Below are positions 14,694 to 24,034 of a stretch of DNA of 64,000 bases, in pieces. Location: positions 1-64,000 of the forward strand of contig CAMDFR010000014.1 of assembly GCA_945897725.1 (NCBI GenBank), in the 5' to 3' direction. The notes under the pieces are model-generated. The model made no database searches, was not told the origin of the DNA, and saw only the letters and a list, made by a program, of their open reading frames with translations. Source of the stretch: Chitinophaga pinensis (GTDB lineage: Bacteria; Bacteroidota; Bacteroidia; Chitinophagales; CAMDFR01). Position 1 is the stretch's first letter; each line of letters starts with the position of its first letter. A program made the position numbers and the translations under genes.

Positions 14694-17108
14694 ATGAATA
14701 CAAAAAGTATTTATATAGCGATAATGTTGCTGTTTGCCGGATTGACGATGCTTGCACAAAACAAGATTAGTGGCAATATAAAAGATGAACAAAACAAAAA
14801 TAATTTAACAGGTGTGGTAATTTACATCAGTGAATTAAAATCCGCAGCGGCTACAGATGCTGATGGAGACTATGTCTTAGAAAATATCAAAAGTGGAAGC
14901 TATCTTTTTGAAATCGGATATAGCGGTTACAAGAAAAGAGTGGAACGTATGACTATCAATAGTGATACGCTTATCAATTTCATACTCAGTCCATCTATAT
15001 CAGAATTGAGTGAAGTAGTAGTAACAGGTGTTTCACGCTCTACCGAGTTAAAATTGAGTCCCATTATAATTAAGCCGATTGATGTGGGTATGCTCAATGA
15101 AAATAGTTCCACCAACCTGATTGATGCTTTAAAAAATATTCCAGGCGTCAATCAAATTACAACAGGCGCTGGGATATCCAAACCAAGTATCAGAGGATTG
15201 GGCTACAATAGAGTGATTTCACTGTATGATGGTATACGGCAAGAAGGACAACAATGGGGTGACGAACACGGAATAGAAATTGATGAATATTCTATAGAGC
15301 GAATCGAAATTGTAAAAGGCCCAGGAAGCTTGTTGTATGGATCGGATGGCATTGCCGGTGTCTTGAATTTTATTACACCAAAAGCACCTTCAGCGGGACA
15401 AATTAAGAGCCAATTAATATCCAATTATCAAAGCAATAATAATTTGATTGGTTATTCCATTTCCAATGCAGGAAACAAAAAGGGCATTCAATGGTTGGGT
15501 AGGTTCAGCAATAAATTTGCAGGGAATTATCAGAATAAATATGATGGGAAAGTCTATAATTCAGGATTCCAAGAATATGATGGAAGTCTTTTTTTAGGCG
15601 TCACAAAAAAATGGGGCTACACGCATTGGAGCCTGAGTTCATTCAATAGCACCTTAAATATGGTAGAAGGAAACCGTGATAGCTTAGGAAATTTCACTTT
15701 TGAAAGTCCAGATGGGCATGGTGGTTTAACAGAAATATCTGCCTCTAAAAAGGATTTGAGTGGATACCATATCGGCTTCCCTCATCAACAAGTCAATCAT
15801 TTGCGATTGCTCTCCAATAATTTTTTCATCACTAAAAAGGGAACCATTCATCTAGACATAGGATTGCAAAACAATCTAAGAAAAGAATTTGGAGATATAT
15901 CAGCTCCAAAAAACAAGGACCTGTTTTTTGATTTGAAGAGCATCAATTATAATATGAGATACAATTTAGCAGAAATGAAAGCTTGGGAAAGCTCTGTTGG
16001 TATCAGTGGCATGTATCAAAACAGTGCGAATAAAGGAATAGAATTCTTAATTCCTGAATACAATCTTTTAGATATCGGTGCTTTTGTCTTTACGCAAAAA
16101 GCCTTTAAGAATATAACACTCGCTGGAGGCTTACGATTTGATAATAGAAATATCAGTGGTAAGGAATTAATGTTGGATAGCCTGGGAACGCCAGTCAGTG
16201 TGAAGAATAGCGCAAGCATATTAAAATTTCAGCACTTCAACAAAAACTACTACAATATCTCAGGAAGCATTGGTATATCTTATCAAGTACATAAAAATTC
16301 AACCATCAAGTTTAATATTTCTAGAGGCTTTAGAGCACCAAATATTGCTGAAATTGCATCGAATGGAAGACATGAAGGCACCTTAAGATATGAGTATGGA
16401 ACAGTGCAATTAAAGCCTGAAATTTCTCATCAAATTGACCTTGCGTATTTTTTAAATGCTGACCATATTACTTTTGAGTTTACCCCATTCGTCAACTTTA
16501 TCTCGAATTATATTTTTTCAGAAAAGATGAGCTCAACATTAGGTGGAGATTCGATTCCAGATGTAGCAGATCCAGCACCGGCCTTCAAATTTACCCAAGG
16601 AAATGCCATGTTATTGGGTGGAGAAATTTATATAGATATTCACCCTCATCCATTGGATTGGCTACATATTGAAAATTCATTTTCTTTTGTTCAAGGAACG
16701 CAGCACAAACAAGCAGATAGTACCAAATATTTACCATTTATTCCTGCACCTAAATACCGAGGAGAATTGAAGGCTGAATGTAAAAAGCTAGGCAATCATT
16801 TAAGCAATGTGTATATCAAGTTTGGGGTAGATTATTATTTCAAACAGCATAAATATTTTAAAGCCTTTGAAACAGAAACCGCAACAGCATCCTACACCTT
16901 ATTGAGTGCCGGTATAGGTGCGAATGTAAGTGCTTTTAAGAGAAGTGATTTTATGAGTATATACATCAGCGCAGATAATTTAGCAAATGTTGCCTATCAA
17001 AGTCATTTGAGTAGATTGAAATATGCGCCTGAGAATTTATTCACTGGTCGAACTGGGGTTTATAATATGGGGAGAAATATTAGTTTGAAAGTGATTTTTA
17101 ATCTTTGA
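14694..17108 (+). CDS. TonB-dependent receptor, ZnuD/metal type
   Basis: This 804-residue outer membrane receptor has a signal peptide (1-21, ending MLAQN), then a carboxypeptidase-regulatory-like domain (about 23-105), a TonB plug (about 120-230) and a C-terminal barrel. The plug carries PSIRGLGYNRVISLYDGIRQ and the adjacent motif EGQQWGDEHGIEIDEYS, which I associate with ZnuD-like zinc and heavy-metal receptors. The barrel has His-rich loops (IGFPHQQVNHLRL; DGHGG). The upstream small protein is His/Cys-rich and the promoter overlaps an inverted-repeat operator. The best reading is uptake of zinc or another divalent metal under metal-dependent repression. Copper or cobalt cannot be excluded. 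Confidence 0.8.
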   Translation: MNTKSIYIAIMLLFAGLTMLAQNKISGNIKDEQNKNNLTGVVIYISELKSAAATDADGDYVLENIKSGSYLFEIGYSGYKKRVERMTINSDTLINFILSPSISELSEVVVTGVSRSTELKLSPIIIKPIDVGMLNENSSTNLIDALKNIPGVNQITTGAGISKPSIRGLGYNRVISLYDGIRQEGQQWGDEHGIEIDEYSIERIEIVKGPGSLLYGSDGIAGVLNFITPKAPSAGQIKSQLISNYQSNNNLIGYSISNAGNKKGIQWLGRFSNKFAGNYQNKYDGKVYNSGFQEYDGSLFLGVTKKWGYTHWSLSSFNSTLNMVEGNRDSLGNFTFESPDGHGGLTEISASKKDLSGYHIGFPHQQVNHLRLLSNNFFITKKGTIHLDIGLQNNLRKEFGDISAPKNKDLFFDLKSINYNMRYNLAEMKAWESSVGISGMYQNSANKGIEFLIPEYNLLDIGAFVFTQKAFKNITLAGGLRFDNRNISGKELMLDSLGTPVSVKNSASILKFQHFNKNYYNISGSIGISYQVHKNSTIKFNISRGFRAPNIAEIASNGRHEGTLRYEYGTVQLKPEISHQIDLAYFLNADHITFEFTPFVNFISNYIFSEKMSSTLGGDSIPDVADPAPAFKFTQGNAMLLGGEIYIDIHPHPLDWLHIENSFSFVQGTQHKQADSTKYLPFIPAPKYRGELKAECKKLGNHLSNVYIKFGVDYYFKQHKYFKAFETETATASYTLLSAGIGANVSAFKRSDFMSIYISADNLANVAYQSHLSRLKYAPENLFTGRTGVYNMGRNISLKVIFNL

Positions 17109-17167
17109 TCAAAATAGAAATTCGTTTTACCTAGTGATTTAAATGGGCACAAGTGAGCGATGATTTT

Positions 17168-17222
17168 GCGGCAGGGGTTGCAGGCAGTACCGCGTACGCC
17201 GGAAGACCCGGTGACAGCTCCT
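17168..17222. repeat. GC-rich intergenic island (copy C)
   Basis: On the minus strand it reads GGGTCTTCCGG, then ACTGCCTGCAACCCCTGC, parallel to GGGCTCTTCGC and GCTTCGATCCCTCA of the copy near 36.75 kb. It lies in the 234-bp gap between the receptor and nif3, where nothing else is seen. Confidence 0.45.
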
Positions 17223-17342
17223 CTGTATTTTGAACTGGCAGCCGCCCAAAAAAAGCAAAAACATACTAGTACCTTGATGCATCATTGCTTTTGAGAATTG
17301 GATTGAATAGAGTAGCTTTGTTCGAAAGGATGCCATTGGCTT

Positions 17343-18437
17343 ATGAAAATTAGAGAATTGACTTCTTACTTAGAAAGTATAGCGCCCCTCGCCTATCAGG
17401 AAAGCTATGATAATGCTGGATTAATTGTAGGTAATGGCGAGGATGAGGTACAGAAAGCATTGATATGCCTTGATTCTACTGAAGAAGTGATAGACGAGGC
17501 CATTGCAAATGATTGTCAGTTGGTGATTGCGCATCATCCCATTGTTTTTTCTGGTTTAAAAAAATTGAATGGAAAAAATTATGTGGAAAGAACGATTATC
17601 AAGGCTATAAAAAACAATATTGCCATTTATGCCATACATACCAATTTGGATAATGTGCATGAAGGAGTGAATGCCATGATTAGCCGAAAGCTAGGTTTGA
17701 CAAATACTTCAATCCTTCAAAGCAAAAAAAATATCTTAAAAAAGCTCATCGTTTTTGTTCCTATTGCTCAAACACAAATGGTGGCGGATGCCTTATTTGC
17801 AGCGGGTGCTGGACATATTGGTAATTATAGTGAAACGAGTTTCCGTGTGGAAGGTATGGGGACCTTTCGTGGCAATGAGCATAGTCAGCCTGTCATTGGT
17901 GAAGCTGGCAAGTTAGAAAGCGTGGAAGAATCTCGATTAGAAATGGTGTTCCCGGCCTTTAAAGAAAATCAAGTGATTGCTGCTTTATTGAAAAGTCATC
18001 CATACGAAGAGGTGGCCTATGATATCGTGGCTTTAGAAAATGCACATGCCAGCACTGGGGCAGGAATGATTGGCGAATTGGCAGAACCCATGGATACGAT
18101 GGCATTTTTGAGCAGGGCGAAGGGTATTTTTGGGACGGGTGTAATTCGACATACCGAGATTATCTCAAAAACTGTTAAAAAAATTGCCGTTTGTGGTGGT
18201 TCGGGAAGCTTCTTACTGAATGATGCTATTCGTCAGAAAGCAGATGTATTCATCACTTCAGACTATAAATACCATCAGTTTTTTGATGCCGATGGCAACA
18301 TTGTGATTGCTGATATAGGTCATTACGAGAGCGAACAATACACAAAAGAATTAATAATTGAACTATTAACGCAAAAATTTCCTACTTTTGCACTTCATTT
18401 TTCCATTACAAATACAAATCCAATAAAATATCTATAA
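17343..18437 (+). CDS. Nif3-like dinuclear metal centre protein (YbgI/DUF34)
   Basis: This 364-residue cytosolic protein has the NIF3 fold. Metal ligands are His64-His65 (VIAHHPIVFSG), Asp103 (HTNLDNVHEG), and His327 and Glu329 near the C-terminus (DIGHYESEQY). Between the two halves it carries the PII/CutA-like insertion (about residues 128-230, LKKLIVFVPIAQTQMV) found in the longer bacterial versions. The family forms toroidal hexamers; the role is uncertain, with GTP cyclohydrolase-like activity having been proposed. It is immediately followed (3 nt) by the zinc-ribbon gene, a pairing that is conserved in many bacteria. Confidence 0.9.
   Translation: MKIRELTSYLESIAPLAYQESYDNAGLIVGNGEDEVQKALICLDSTEEVIDEAIANDCQLVIAHHPIVFSGLKKLNGKNYVERTIIKAIKNNIAIYAIHTNLDNVHEGVNAMISRKLGLTNTSILQSKKNILKKLIVFVPIAQTQMVADALFAAGAGHIGNYSETSFRVEGMGTFRGNEHSQPVIGEAGKLESVEESRLEMVFPAFKENQVIAALLKSHPYEEVAYDIVALENAHASTGAGMIGELAEPMDTMAFLSRAKGIFGTGVIRHTEIISKTVKKIAVCGGSGSFLLNDAIRQKADVFITSDYKYHQFFDADGNIVIADIGHYESEQYTKELIIELLTQKFPTFALHFSITNTNPIKYL
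18383..18390 (+). promoter_or_regulatory. Internal -7 promoter box for the zinc-ribbon gene
   Basis: TACTTTTG followed by CACTTC lies inside the end of the nif3-like gene, 50 nt before the next ATG. A TTG at 18358-18360 gives a 22-nt spacer. The zinc-ribbon gene may thus be transcribed alone as well as with its neighbour. Confidence 0.5.
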
Positions 18438-18440
18438 CAG

Positions 18441-19190
18441 ATGAGTAAAGAGAAAGAAATATCCATGGAAGAAAAATTGTTGAAGTTATACGATCTTCAA
18501 ACAATAGATACACAAATAGACAAGTTACAGACACTTAGAGGTGAATTGCCATTGGAAGTCAAAGATCTTGAAGATGAGATTGAGGGATTAAACACTCGAT
18601 TAACCAATCTTGAGAACGAAGTAGTGACCATGAAAGAAGATATTGCTCATCACAAAAACAATATCGTTGAGGCAACTACATTGATTGCTAAATATACCAA
18701 GCAACAAAATAACGTAAAGAACAATCGTGAGTTTGACGCTTTGACAAAAGAGATTGAGTTACAAAATCTTGAAATTCAATTGTCAGAGAAGAAAACCAAA
18801 GATGGCAATTACAAGATTGAAGCTAAAAAGCAGATGACTGAAGATGCGAAAGCAAAATTAGCTGTGAAAGAAGGCGAATTGAAAATTAAAAAGAAAGAGT
18901 TAGATAAGATTATTTCTGAAACTGATAAAGAGGAAAAAGAATTGAACAAACAATCTAAAGTTGCTGAAAAAGGCGTTGATGATCGTTTGCTTTCTGCCTA
19001 TAACAGAATTAGAGGTGCTTATAGAAATGGACTTGCTGTAGTAACTGTAGAGCGTGACGCTTGTGGAGGATGCTTTGCAGAGATTCCACCGCAATTACAA
19101 GTAGAAATCAGTCAACGTAAAAAAGTAATTCTTTGCGAGCATTGTGGAAGAATACTAGTAGCGCATCATTTGGTGATGAACGAAGCCTAA
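18441..19190 (+). CDS. Coiled-coil zinc-ribbon protein (CT398-like)
   Basis: This 249-residue protein starts with a long antiparallel coiled coil (about residues 10-190, strongly Glu/Lys heptad-like). It ends in a C4 zinc ribbon: Cys208/Cys211 (ACGGC) and Cys232/Cys235 (CEHC). This architecture is the C4-type zinc-ribbon family (CT398, HP0958/FlgZ). HP0958 binds flaA mRNA and RpoN in Helicobacter, but the role in non-flagellated Bacteroidota is unknown. It follows the nif3-like gene by 3 nt and is followed by a very strong terminator that lies within the next reading frame. Confidence 0.88.
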   Translation: MSKEKEISMEEKLLKLYDLQTIDTQIDKLQTLRGELPLEVKDLEDEIEGLNTRLTNLENEVVTMKEDIAHHKNNIVEATTLIAKYTKQQNNVKNNREFDALTKEIELQNLEIQLSEKKTKDGNYKIEAKKQMTEDAKAKLAVKEGELKIKKKELDKIISETDKEEKELNKQSKVAEKGVDDRLLSAYNRIRGAYRNGLAVVTVERDACGGCFAEIPPQLQVEISQRKKVILCEHCGRILVAHHLVMNEA

Positions 19191-19211
19191 ATGAATGGGT
19201 AATAGCTGACA

Positions 19212-20714
19212 TTGAAAAATAGAAATACATATCACAAACCCGCAATCATACTCATGATTGCGGGTTTTTTGATGCATGGAAGCCTCTATGCTCAAAAATT
19301 TGACTTCAATCAGAATTGCAGAAATGCCTATAATGAAATTTCATCTTTGCGGTTGAAGAAGGCACAACAACTTCTTGATGAGGAAGCATCCATTCATCCA
19401 AACAATAGCATTGTTACCTATTTAGAGAATTATATAGATTTTATAGAACTTTTTACCTCAGAGAATAAAGGACGTTATAATGTGCTTTCTCAAAATGCGG
19501 ATGAAAGGATTGATAAACTGAGTGCCGCAGACAAGAACTCTCCCTATTATTTATTTACCCAGGCAGAGGTATACATGCAATGGGCGGTGATAAAGCTGAA
19601 ATTTGGTGATTATGTGGCTGCCTTGTTGGATATCAGAAAAGCCAATAAATTATTGTTAGACAATAGAGTCAAATATCCCGACTTTAAGCCTAATTTAAAA
19701 TCGCTCGGCACCCTACAATGTTTGTTTGGAAGCATACCAGATAACTATAAATGGGGTGGCTCTTTGTTTGGTTTATCAGGAAGTATAGAAGAAGGCAGCA
19801 AGATGCTTAGCGGCCTGATAAGCTATAGTCATAGCAATGATTTTATCTATAAAAATGAGACGATTATCATCTATGCTTTTATTCAATTTCACCTGAATAA
19901 CAAACCGAAGGCAGCATGGAAACTATTGATCAATGAAGGTTTCCCGCTGGAGCATAATTTAATGAGTTACTATACACTCGGCTATATCGGTACTTATGGA
20001 GGCAATAGTGAATTGGCCTTAAAATATCTTTCGAAAGCCCCTAGAACCATAGAGTATGTGCCACTACCACAATTGAGTTATTTTATTGCATTGTGCAAAT
20101 TATATGCCTTAGATCCATTAGCCGATAAGGCTTTCAATAATTTTTTAACGGAGAATAAAAGCAAAAATTATATCAAAGCGGTGCAACAAAAGTTGGCCTG
20201 GCATGCATTGATTTTCAAATCAGTAGACAGCTATAAGGCTTGTATGTCCAAGGTTACACAAGGTGGTGACGCAGTGATTGATGCAGACAAGCAAGCGCAA
20301 AAAGAAGCTTTGCAAAATGAGGTACCAGATATTTTTTTATTAAAAGCCCGCTTACTTTGTGATGGGGGTTATTACAGCAAAGCCTTGGCATTAATGCAAC
20401 AACGCAGTGCTGAAGATTATGGTAACCTAAAGAAAAGTTTAGAATATGAATACCGATTGGCAAGAATTTATGATTTAAGTGATGATGAAACCAAAGCATT
20501 GGTCTATTATCAGAATGTGATTGAAAAAGGAAGTGATGCTCCCTACTACTTCGCAGCCAATGCTGCGCTAAACACGGCCTACATTTATGAGGAAAGAAAA
20601 AATATGGTGATGGCCAAGCAATATTATAATATTTGTTTGAGCATGAAAAATCATGAGTACGTGAATAGCTTGTCACAGAAGGCAAAATCAGGTTTAAATA
20701 GATTAGGAAATTAA
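19212..20714 (+). CDS. Exported TPR-rich protein
   Basis: This 500-residue protein has a signal peptide (basic start KNRNTYHK, hydrophobic IILMIAGFLM, ending SLYAQ). The mature part has several tetratricopeptide-like helical pairs (for example KKAQQLLDEEA and YAALLDIRKANKLL, and KALVYYQNVIEKGSDAP near the C-terminus). The likely role is periplasmic or outer-membrane protein-protein interaction; no partner is suggested. The start used is the TTG at 19212, giving a proper n-region; ATGs at 19254 and 19275 would keep only part of the signal. The signal-peptide codons contain a 14-bp terminator hairpin, so transcription may be attenuated before most of this gene. Confidence 0.7.
   Translation: MKNRNTYHKPAIILMIAGFLMHGSLYAQKFDFNQNCRNAYNEISSLRLKKAQQLLDEEASIHPNNSIVTYLENYIDFIELFTSENKGRYNVLSQNADERIDKLSAADKNSPYYLFTQAEVYMQWAVIKLKFGDYVAALLDIRKANKLLLDNRVKYPDFKPNLKSLGTLQCLFGSIPDNYKWGGSLFGLSGSIEEGSKMLSGLISYSHSNDFIYKNETIIIYAFIQFHLNNKPKAAWKLLINEGFPLEHNLMSYYTLGYIGTYGGNSELALKYLSKAPRTIEYVPLPQLSYFIALCKLYALDPLADKAFNNFLTENKSKNYIKAVQQKLAWHALIFKSVDSYKACMSKVTQGGDAVIDADKQAQKEALQNEVPDIFLLKARLLCDGGYYSKALALMQQRSAEDYGNLKKSLEYEYRLARIYDLSDDETKALVYYQNVIEKGSDAPYYFAANAALNTAYIYEERKNMVMAKQYYNICLSMKNHEYVNSLSQKAKSGLNRLGN
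19236..19270 (+). terminator. Strong terminator inside the TPR signal-peptide region
   Basis: AAACCCGCAATCAT (19236-19249) and ATGATTGCGGGTTT (19254-19267) form a perfect 14-bp stem with loop ACTC and a T-run to 19270. It is 46 nt after the stop of the zinc-ribbon gene and would end that transcript. It is also in frame within the next gene. Confidence 0.85.
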
Positions 20715-20811
20715 GGAAAAACAAAAATATCCTAACCATTTTTTTCAAAATCTTAACAAAAGAAATGAAATATTGACACTATCTTGAACATCCATTGAAG
20801 TGATTTTATCT

Positions 20812-21309
20812 ATGTCAAAAAATAAAAAAATAGCGTATGCCTGTATCTTCTTTATCCTTTTAGTCATTGGCTTAAAAATTTATAAGAAATACAATGTTGC
20901 TCCTGAAATAAAGTTCAAGTCTCTTGAATTGACAGACCTTGACGGTCAAAAAATAAACTGGGAGCAGATACCAAAACCTATATTTATCAATTATTTCGGC
21001 ACTTGGTGCATCGATTGCAGAAAAGAAATGCCCGAATTGATAGCCCTTGGCAAAATACTTGCAGCAGAACATGTCAGCATCATTTTAATTTCTGATGAAT
21101 CCACTGCAACCTTGCAGAATTACGTTTCAAAAAACAATATTCCTTTTAAGGTATACCACGCCGTTTCTAGTTTCAAAGAGCTGGGTATTGTTAAGTTTCC
21201 AACGTCCTACTTATTAGACAAAAAAGGAAGAATTGTATATAGTGCTACTGATGTACAGCCATGGACCGACCATCGTACTGTGGAACAATTAAAGCAAGGC
21301 ATCAAATAG
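20812..21309 (+). CDS. TlpA/ResA-like membrane-anchored thioredoxin
   Basis: This 165-residue protein has an N-terminal anchor (about residues 8-22) and a periplasmic thioredoxin fold. The redox motif is FGTWCIDCRKEMPEL (Cys66, Cys69) and the cis-proline loop is KFPTSYLLD. TlpA-type proteins reduce or resolve disulfides in the periplasm, often for cytochrome c maturation; no cytochrome genes lie nearby. The ATG at 20812 is chosen over the GTG at 20800 since it begins the basic n-region SKNKK. The 98-nt gap before it holds no obvious -7 box. Confidence 0.85.
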   Translation: MSKNKKIAYACIFFILLVIGLKIYKKYNVAPEIKFKSLELTDLDGQKINWEQIPKPIFINYFGTWCIDCRKEMPELIALGKILAAEHVSIILISDESTATLQNYVSKNNIPFKVYHAVSSFKELGIVKFPTSYLLDKKGRIVYSATDVQPWTDHRTVEQLKQGIK

Positions 21310-21420
21310 CCTATTGTTGTTTCCGGTCTTTTTCATTCTTACAAATCTTGTCTAGTCGACATTCCAATTCATTGAAGGTAGAAGCCTTGTAATTAATGCT
21401 GAAATTCCAATGCTTTTGTA

Positions 21421-21428
21421 TAAATTTG
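21421..21428 (+). promoter_or_regulatory. -7 promoter box for the M1 aminopeptidase
   Basis: TAAATTTG matches TAnnTTTG, 39 nt before the ATG at 21467. The spacer and -33 region are not convincing. Confidence 0.45.
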
Positions 21429-21466
21429 TAATACAAGCAACTTCTTCAATTCAAACTTAATTAGAT

Positions 21467-23881
21467 ATGAAAAACGCAGCATTAACGCTACTTTCTTTAT
21501 TCATTACATATACAGGGTTCACACAAACTGATGATTACTTATGTTATCCAAAGGACCCGAAAGCTAGATTTAGAGAGCATAATTATGATATGATCAAAGG
21601 AGTTATAGAGGTGAATTTCAATAGCAAAGAAGGGGTCGTAAATGGTAAAGTGACCTACGATTTTGCAGCCAAGCAGCAGAAAGTAGATACCATGTATTTA
21701 GATGCACCAAATATTTCCTTCTCATCCATTCTATTAGATAATAAGTCCATAAAATATAAGCAATACGAAGATGGCATTACGCTGATGTTTGACAAGTCTT
21801 TGACATGGGATAGCAAACACCAACTCGTGCTTAGCTATAGCTGTACTCCTAGAAAGGGTATTTATTTTGTTGGATGGAATGATGAAAAAAACTTGATGAG
21901 AAAGCAAATATGGACGCAAGGTCAAGGTATAGATAATAGAAACTGGATTCCTGGTTATGATGATGTATCAGATAAATTATTGTTAGAAACCATCATCACT
22001 TTTGACAAAGACTATGAAGTCGTTTCTAATGGAAATTTGGTAGATACTAAAATAAATACAGATGGTACCAAGACATGGCATTATGCGATGAATCATCCTA
22101 TGGTATTATACTTAGTGATGATTGCCATAGACAAATATGCTTATAAAGATCTTATCTCAAAAAATGGTCTTCGCATTCGCGAATATTATTATGGCGATAG
22201 ACCAGAGACTTTCGAATCTACCTACCAATATTCTAAAGAAATGATGGATTGGGAGGAAGCAGAATTAAATATGACTTTCCCTTGGCAAAGCTATGCCAAT
22301 TGCCCTGTGCAGGAATTTATGTACGGCGCTATGGAAAATACCACTGCCACTATTTTTACGGATTTTTATGTACAAGATGAAAGAGGAGCATTGGATAGAA
22401 ATTATATTGGCGTCAACTGTCATGAACAAACCCATCAATGGTTCGGCGATTATGTTTCTGAAATAAGCAGCACACATCATTGGTTGCAAGAAAGTTTCGC
22501 AACCCATTATGCAAAACATTTTAGAAGATTCATTTTTGGTGAAGATGAATTTCAGTGGATGCGAAGAGATGAAATGAAAAGTGCCATTGCAGCCAATGCA
22601 GCCAATCAGTTGCCTATTGCGCATTCGCAGGCAGGTAGCCCACGACACTATCCTCAAGGTAGCATTGTGCTTGATATGTTGAGATATGTGGTTGGCAATG
22701 AACAATACAGAAGAGTTATTACCGCATACTTACAGAAATATCCATACACCAATGTAGAAAGCAATGACTTATATCGTGCTTTTTATGATGTCTTGGGCAT
22801 TAATCTCGATTGGTTTTTTGACGAATGGGTCTATCGTGGAGGCATACCAGAATACACCATTCATTATGTAGATGCAGGACCAAAACTAAGCCTATATGTG
22901 AATCAAACACATAAGATGACCAATGTAACGGGTGTATTTAAGATGCCTGTTAACATTGAGTTACATTACACAGATGGAACTAAAGATTCTTTTCAAGTAT
23001 GGAATCAATTAGCGAAAGACACTTTCAATTTCACAAAATCTGATGCCGCTAAAAAAATAAGTTTTGTGCTCTTTGATCCGAATAATCAAATTTTGAAAAC
23101 CGTTAATTTCGAAAAAAGTTATGATGAGTTAATTGCACAAGCAAATCATACCAGCAATATGATTGATAGATATGATGCCATTCTTGCCTTGAAGTCAATA
23201 GACATCGAAAAGAAAAGAAAAGACTTGGTGGCACTTTATCTCAAAGAAAAATTTAGCGGAATCAAAATTGAAATCATTTCACAATTAGCAAATGATGAAC
23301 ATAAAGATTCGAAAATGATTATGGTGAAAGCGATGACGGATACTAGCAATATTGTTAGAAGAGCCGTTTTAGATAATACCACTTTACTAGATAAGAAATT
23401 ACTTAAAAATTATGAAGCTTTATTATTGGATCGCTCCTACCAAAACATAGAAACAGCGTTGAATAAACTTTGTAGTCAGTTCCCAAAAAATGCAGAGAAA
23501 TATCTTGACATCACAAAAAATGATATTGGGATGAATAAGAATATTCGCATCACCTGGTTGCAAAATGCACTCACCTATAAGGAAAGTAAAAACGCAGGAT
23601 ACAAAGATGAGTTGATTGCTTATGCCTCGCATTCCTACGAATTCAGAACGCGTACCAAAGCCTTCACTGCACTGGATTCATTGAAACTATGGAATGAAAA
23701 TTTAATTCAGAATTTATTGGAAGCGAGCTATAATAGCAATAGTCGATTGGCTGGACCAGCGACCAGTACTTTGCGTGACTTATCTAAGAATGAAGACTTC
23801 AAAGCAGCCGCGAAGAAATACTATGAAGCACAGGTATGGAAAGATTGGCAGAAAGCAATCATAGATAAAATTTGGGACTAG
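21467..23881 (+). CDS. M1-family zinc aminopeptidase
   Basis: This 804-residue exported metallopeptidase has a signal peptide (1-20, ending GFTQ). The N-terminal saddle domain is followed by the substrate-binding GAMEN motif (287-291) and the zinc site HEQTH (319-323) with the third ligand Glu342 (WLQES), exactly 18 residues later as in HExxH-x18-E. The proton donor Tyr lies in the RHYPQGS region or beyond. The C-terminal 250 residues are helical (HEAT-like, DRYDAILALKSIDIEKK). It should release N-terminal residues from peptides in the periplasm for peptide nutrition. It is monocistronic. Confidence 0.93.
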   Translation: MKNAALTLLSLFITYTGFTQTDDYLCYPKDPKARFREHNYDMIKGVIEVNFNSKEGVVNGKVTYDFAAKQQKVDTMYLDAPNISFSSILLDNKSIKYKQYEDGITLMFDKSLTWDSKHQLVLSYSCTPRKGIYFVGWNDEKNLMRKQIWTQGQGIDNRNWIPGYDDVSDKLLLETIITFDKDYEVVSNGNLVDTKINTDGTKTWHYAMNHPMVLYLVMIAIDKYAYKDLISKNGLRIREYYYGDRPETFESTYQYSKEMMDWEEAELNMTFPWQSYANCPVQEFMYGAMENTTATIFTDFYVQDERGALDRNYIGVNCHEQTHQWFGDYVSEISSTHHWLQESFATHYAKHFRRFIFGEDEFQWMRRDEMKSAIAANAANQLPIAHSQAGSPRHYPQGSIVLDMLRYVVGNEQYRRVITAYLQKYPYTNVESNDLYRAFYDVLGINLDWFFDEWVYRGGIPEYTIHYVDAGPKLSLYVNQTHKMTNVTGVFKMPVNIELHYTDGTKDSFQVWNQLAKDTFNFTKSDAAKKISFVLFDPNNQILKTVNFEKSYDELIAQANHTSNMIDRYDAILALKSIDIEKKRKDLVALYLKEKFSGIKIEIISQLANDEHKDSKMIMVKAMTDTSNIVRRAVLDNTTLLDKKLLKNYEALLLDRSYQNIETALNKLCSQFPKNAEKYLDITKNDIGMNKNIRITWLQNALTYKESKNAGYKDELIAYASHSYEFRTRTKAFTALDSLKLWNENLIQNLLEASYNSNSRLAGPATSTLRDLSKNEDFKAAAKKYYEAQVWKDWQKAIIDKIWD

Positions 23882-24034
23882 TATCTTAGAAAACAATTGC
23901 TAGATTTTTTCGACTATTTCCGTGATACATTCGATAGTCGTTATTGTAGCATCATATAAATACCTTTTCAGAGGAATATAAAATACAATAAATGAAATAA
24001 CTTTTCGTTCTATAGCTGGTCAGCATATACAAAA

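Noticed and set aside
20254-20748. A 164-codon open frame on the minus strand within the TPR gene
   Set aside because: It is antisense to a clear coding region, has no recognisable domain, and its composition follows from the TPR gene's codons.
22265-22705. A 146-codon minus-strand frame within the aminopeptidase gene
   Set aside because: It lies opposite the zinc-binding HExxH region of a well-supported enzyme and shows no independent support.
23905-23945. Inverted repeat CGACTAT...ATAGTCG after the aminopeptidase gene
   Set aside because: Seven base pairs with a long loop and no T-run; too weak to call a terminator or operator.
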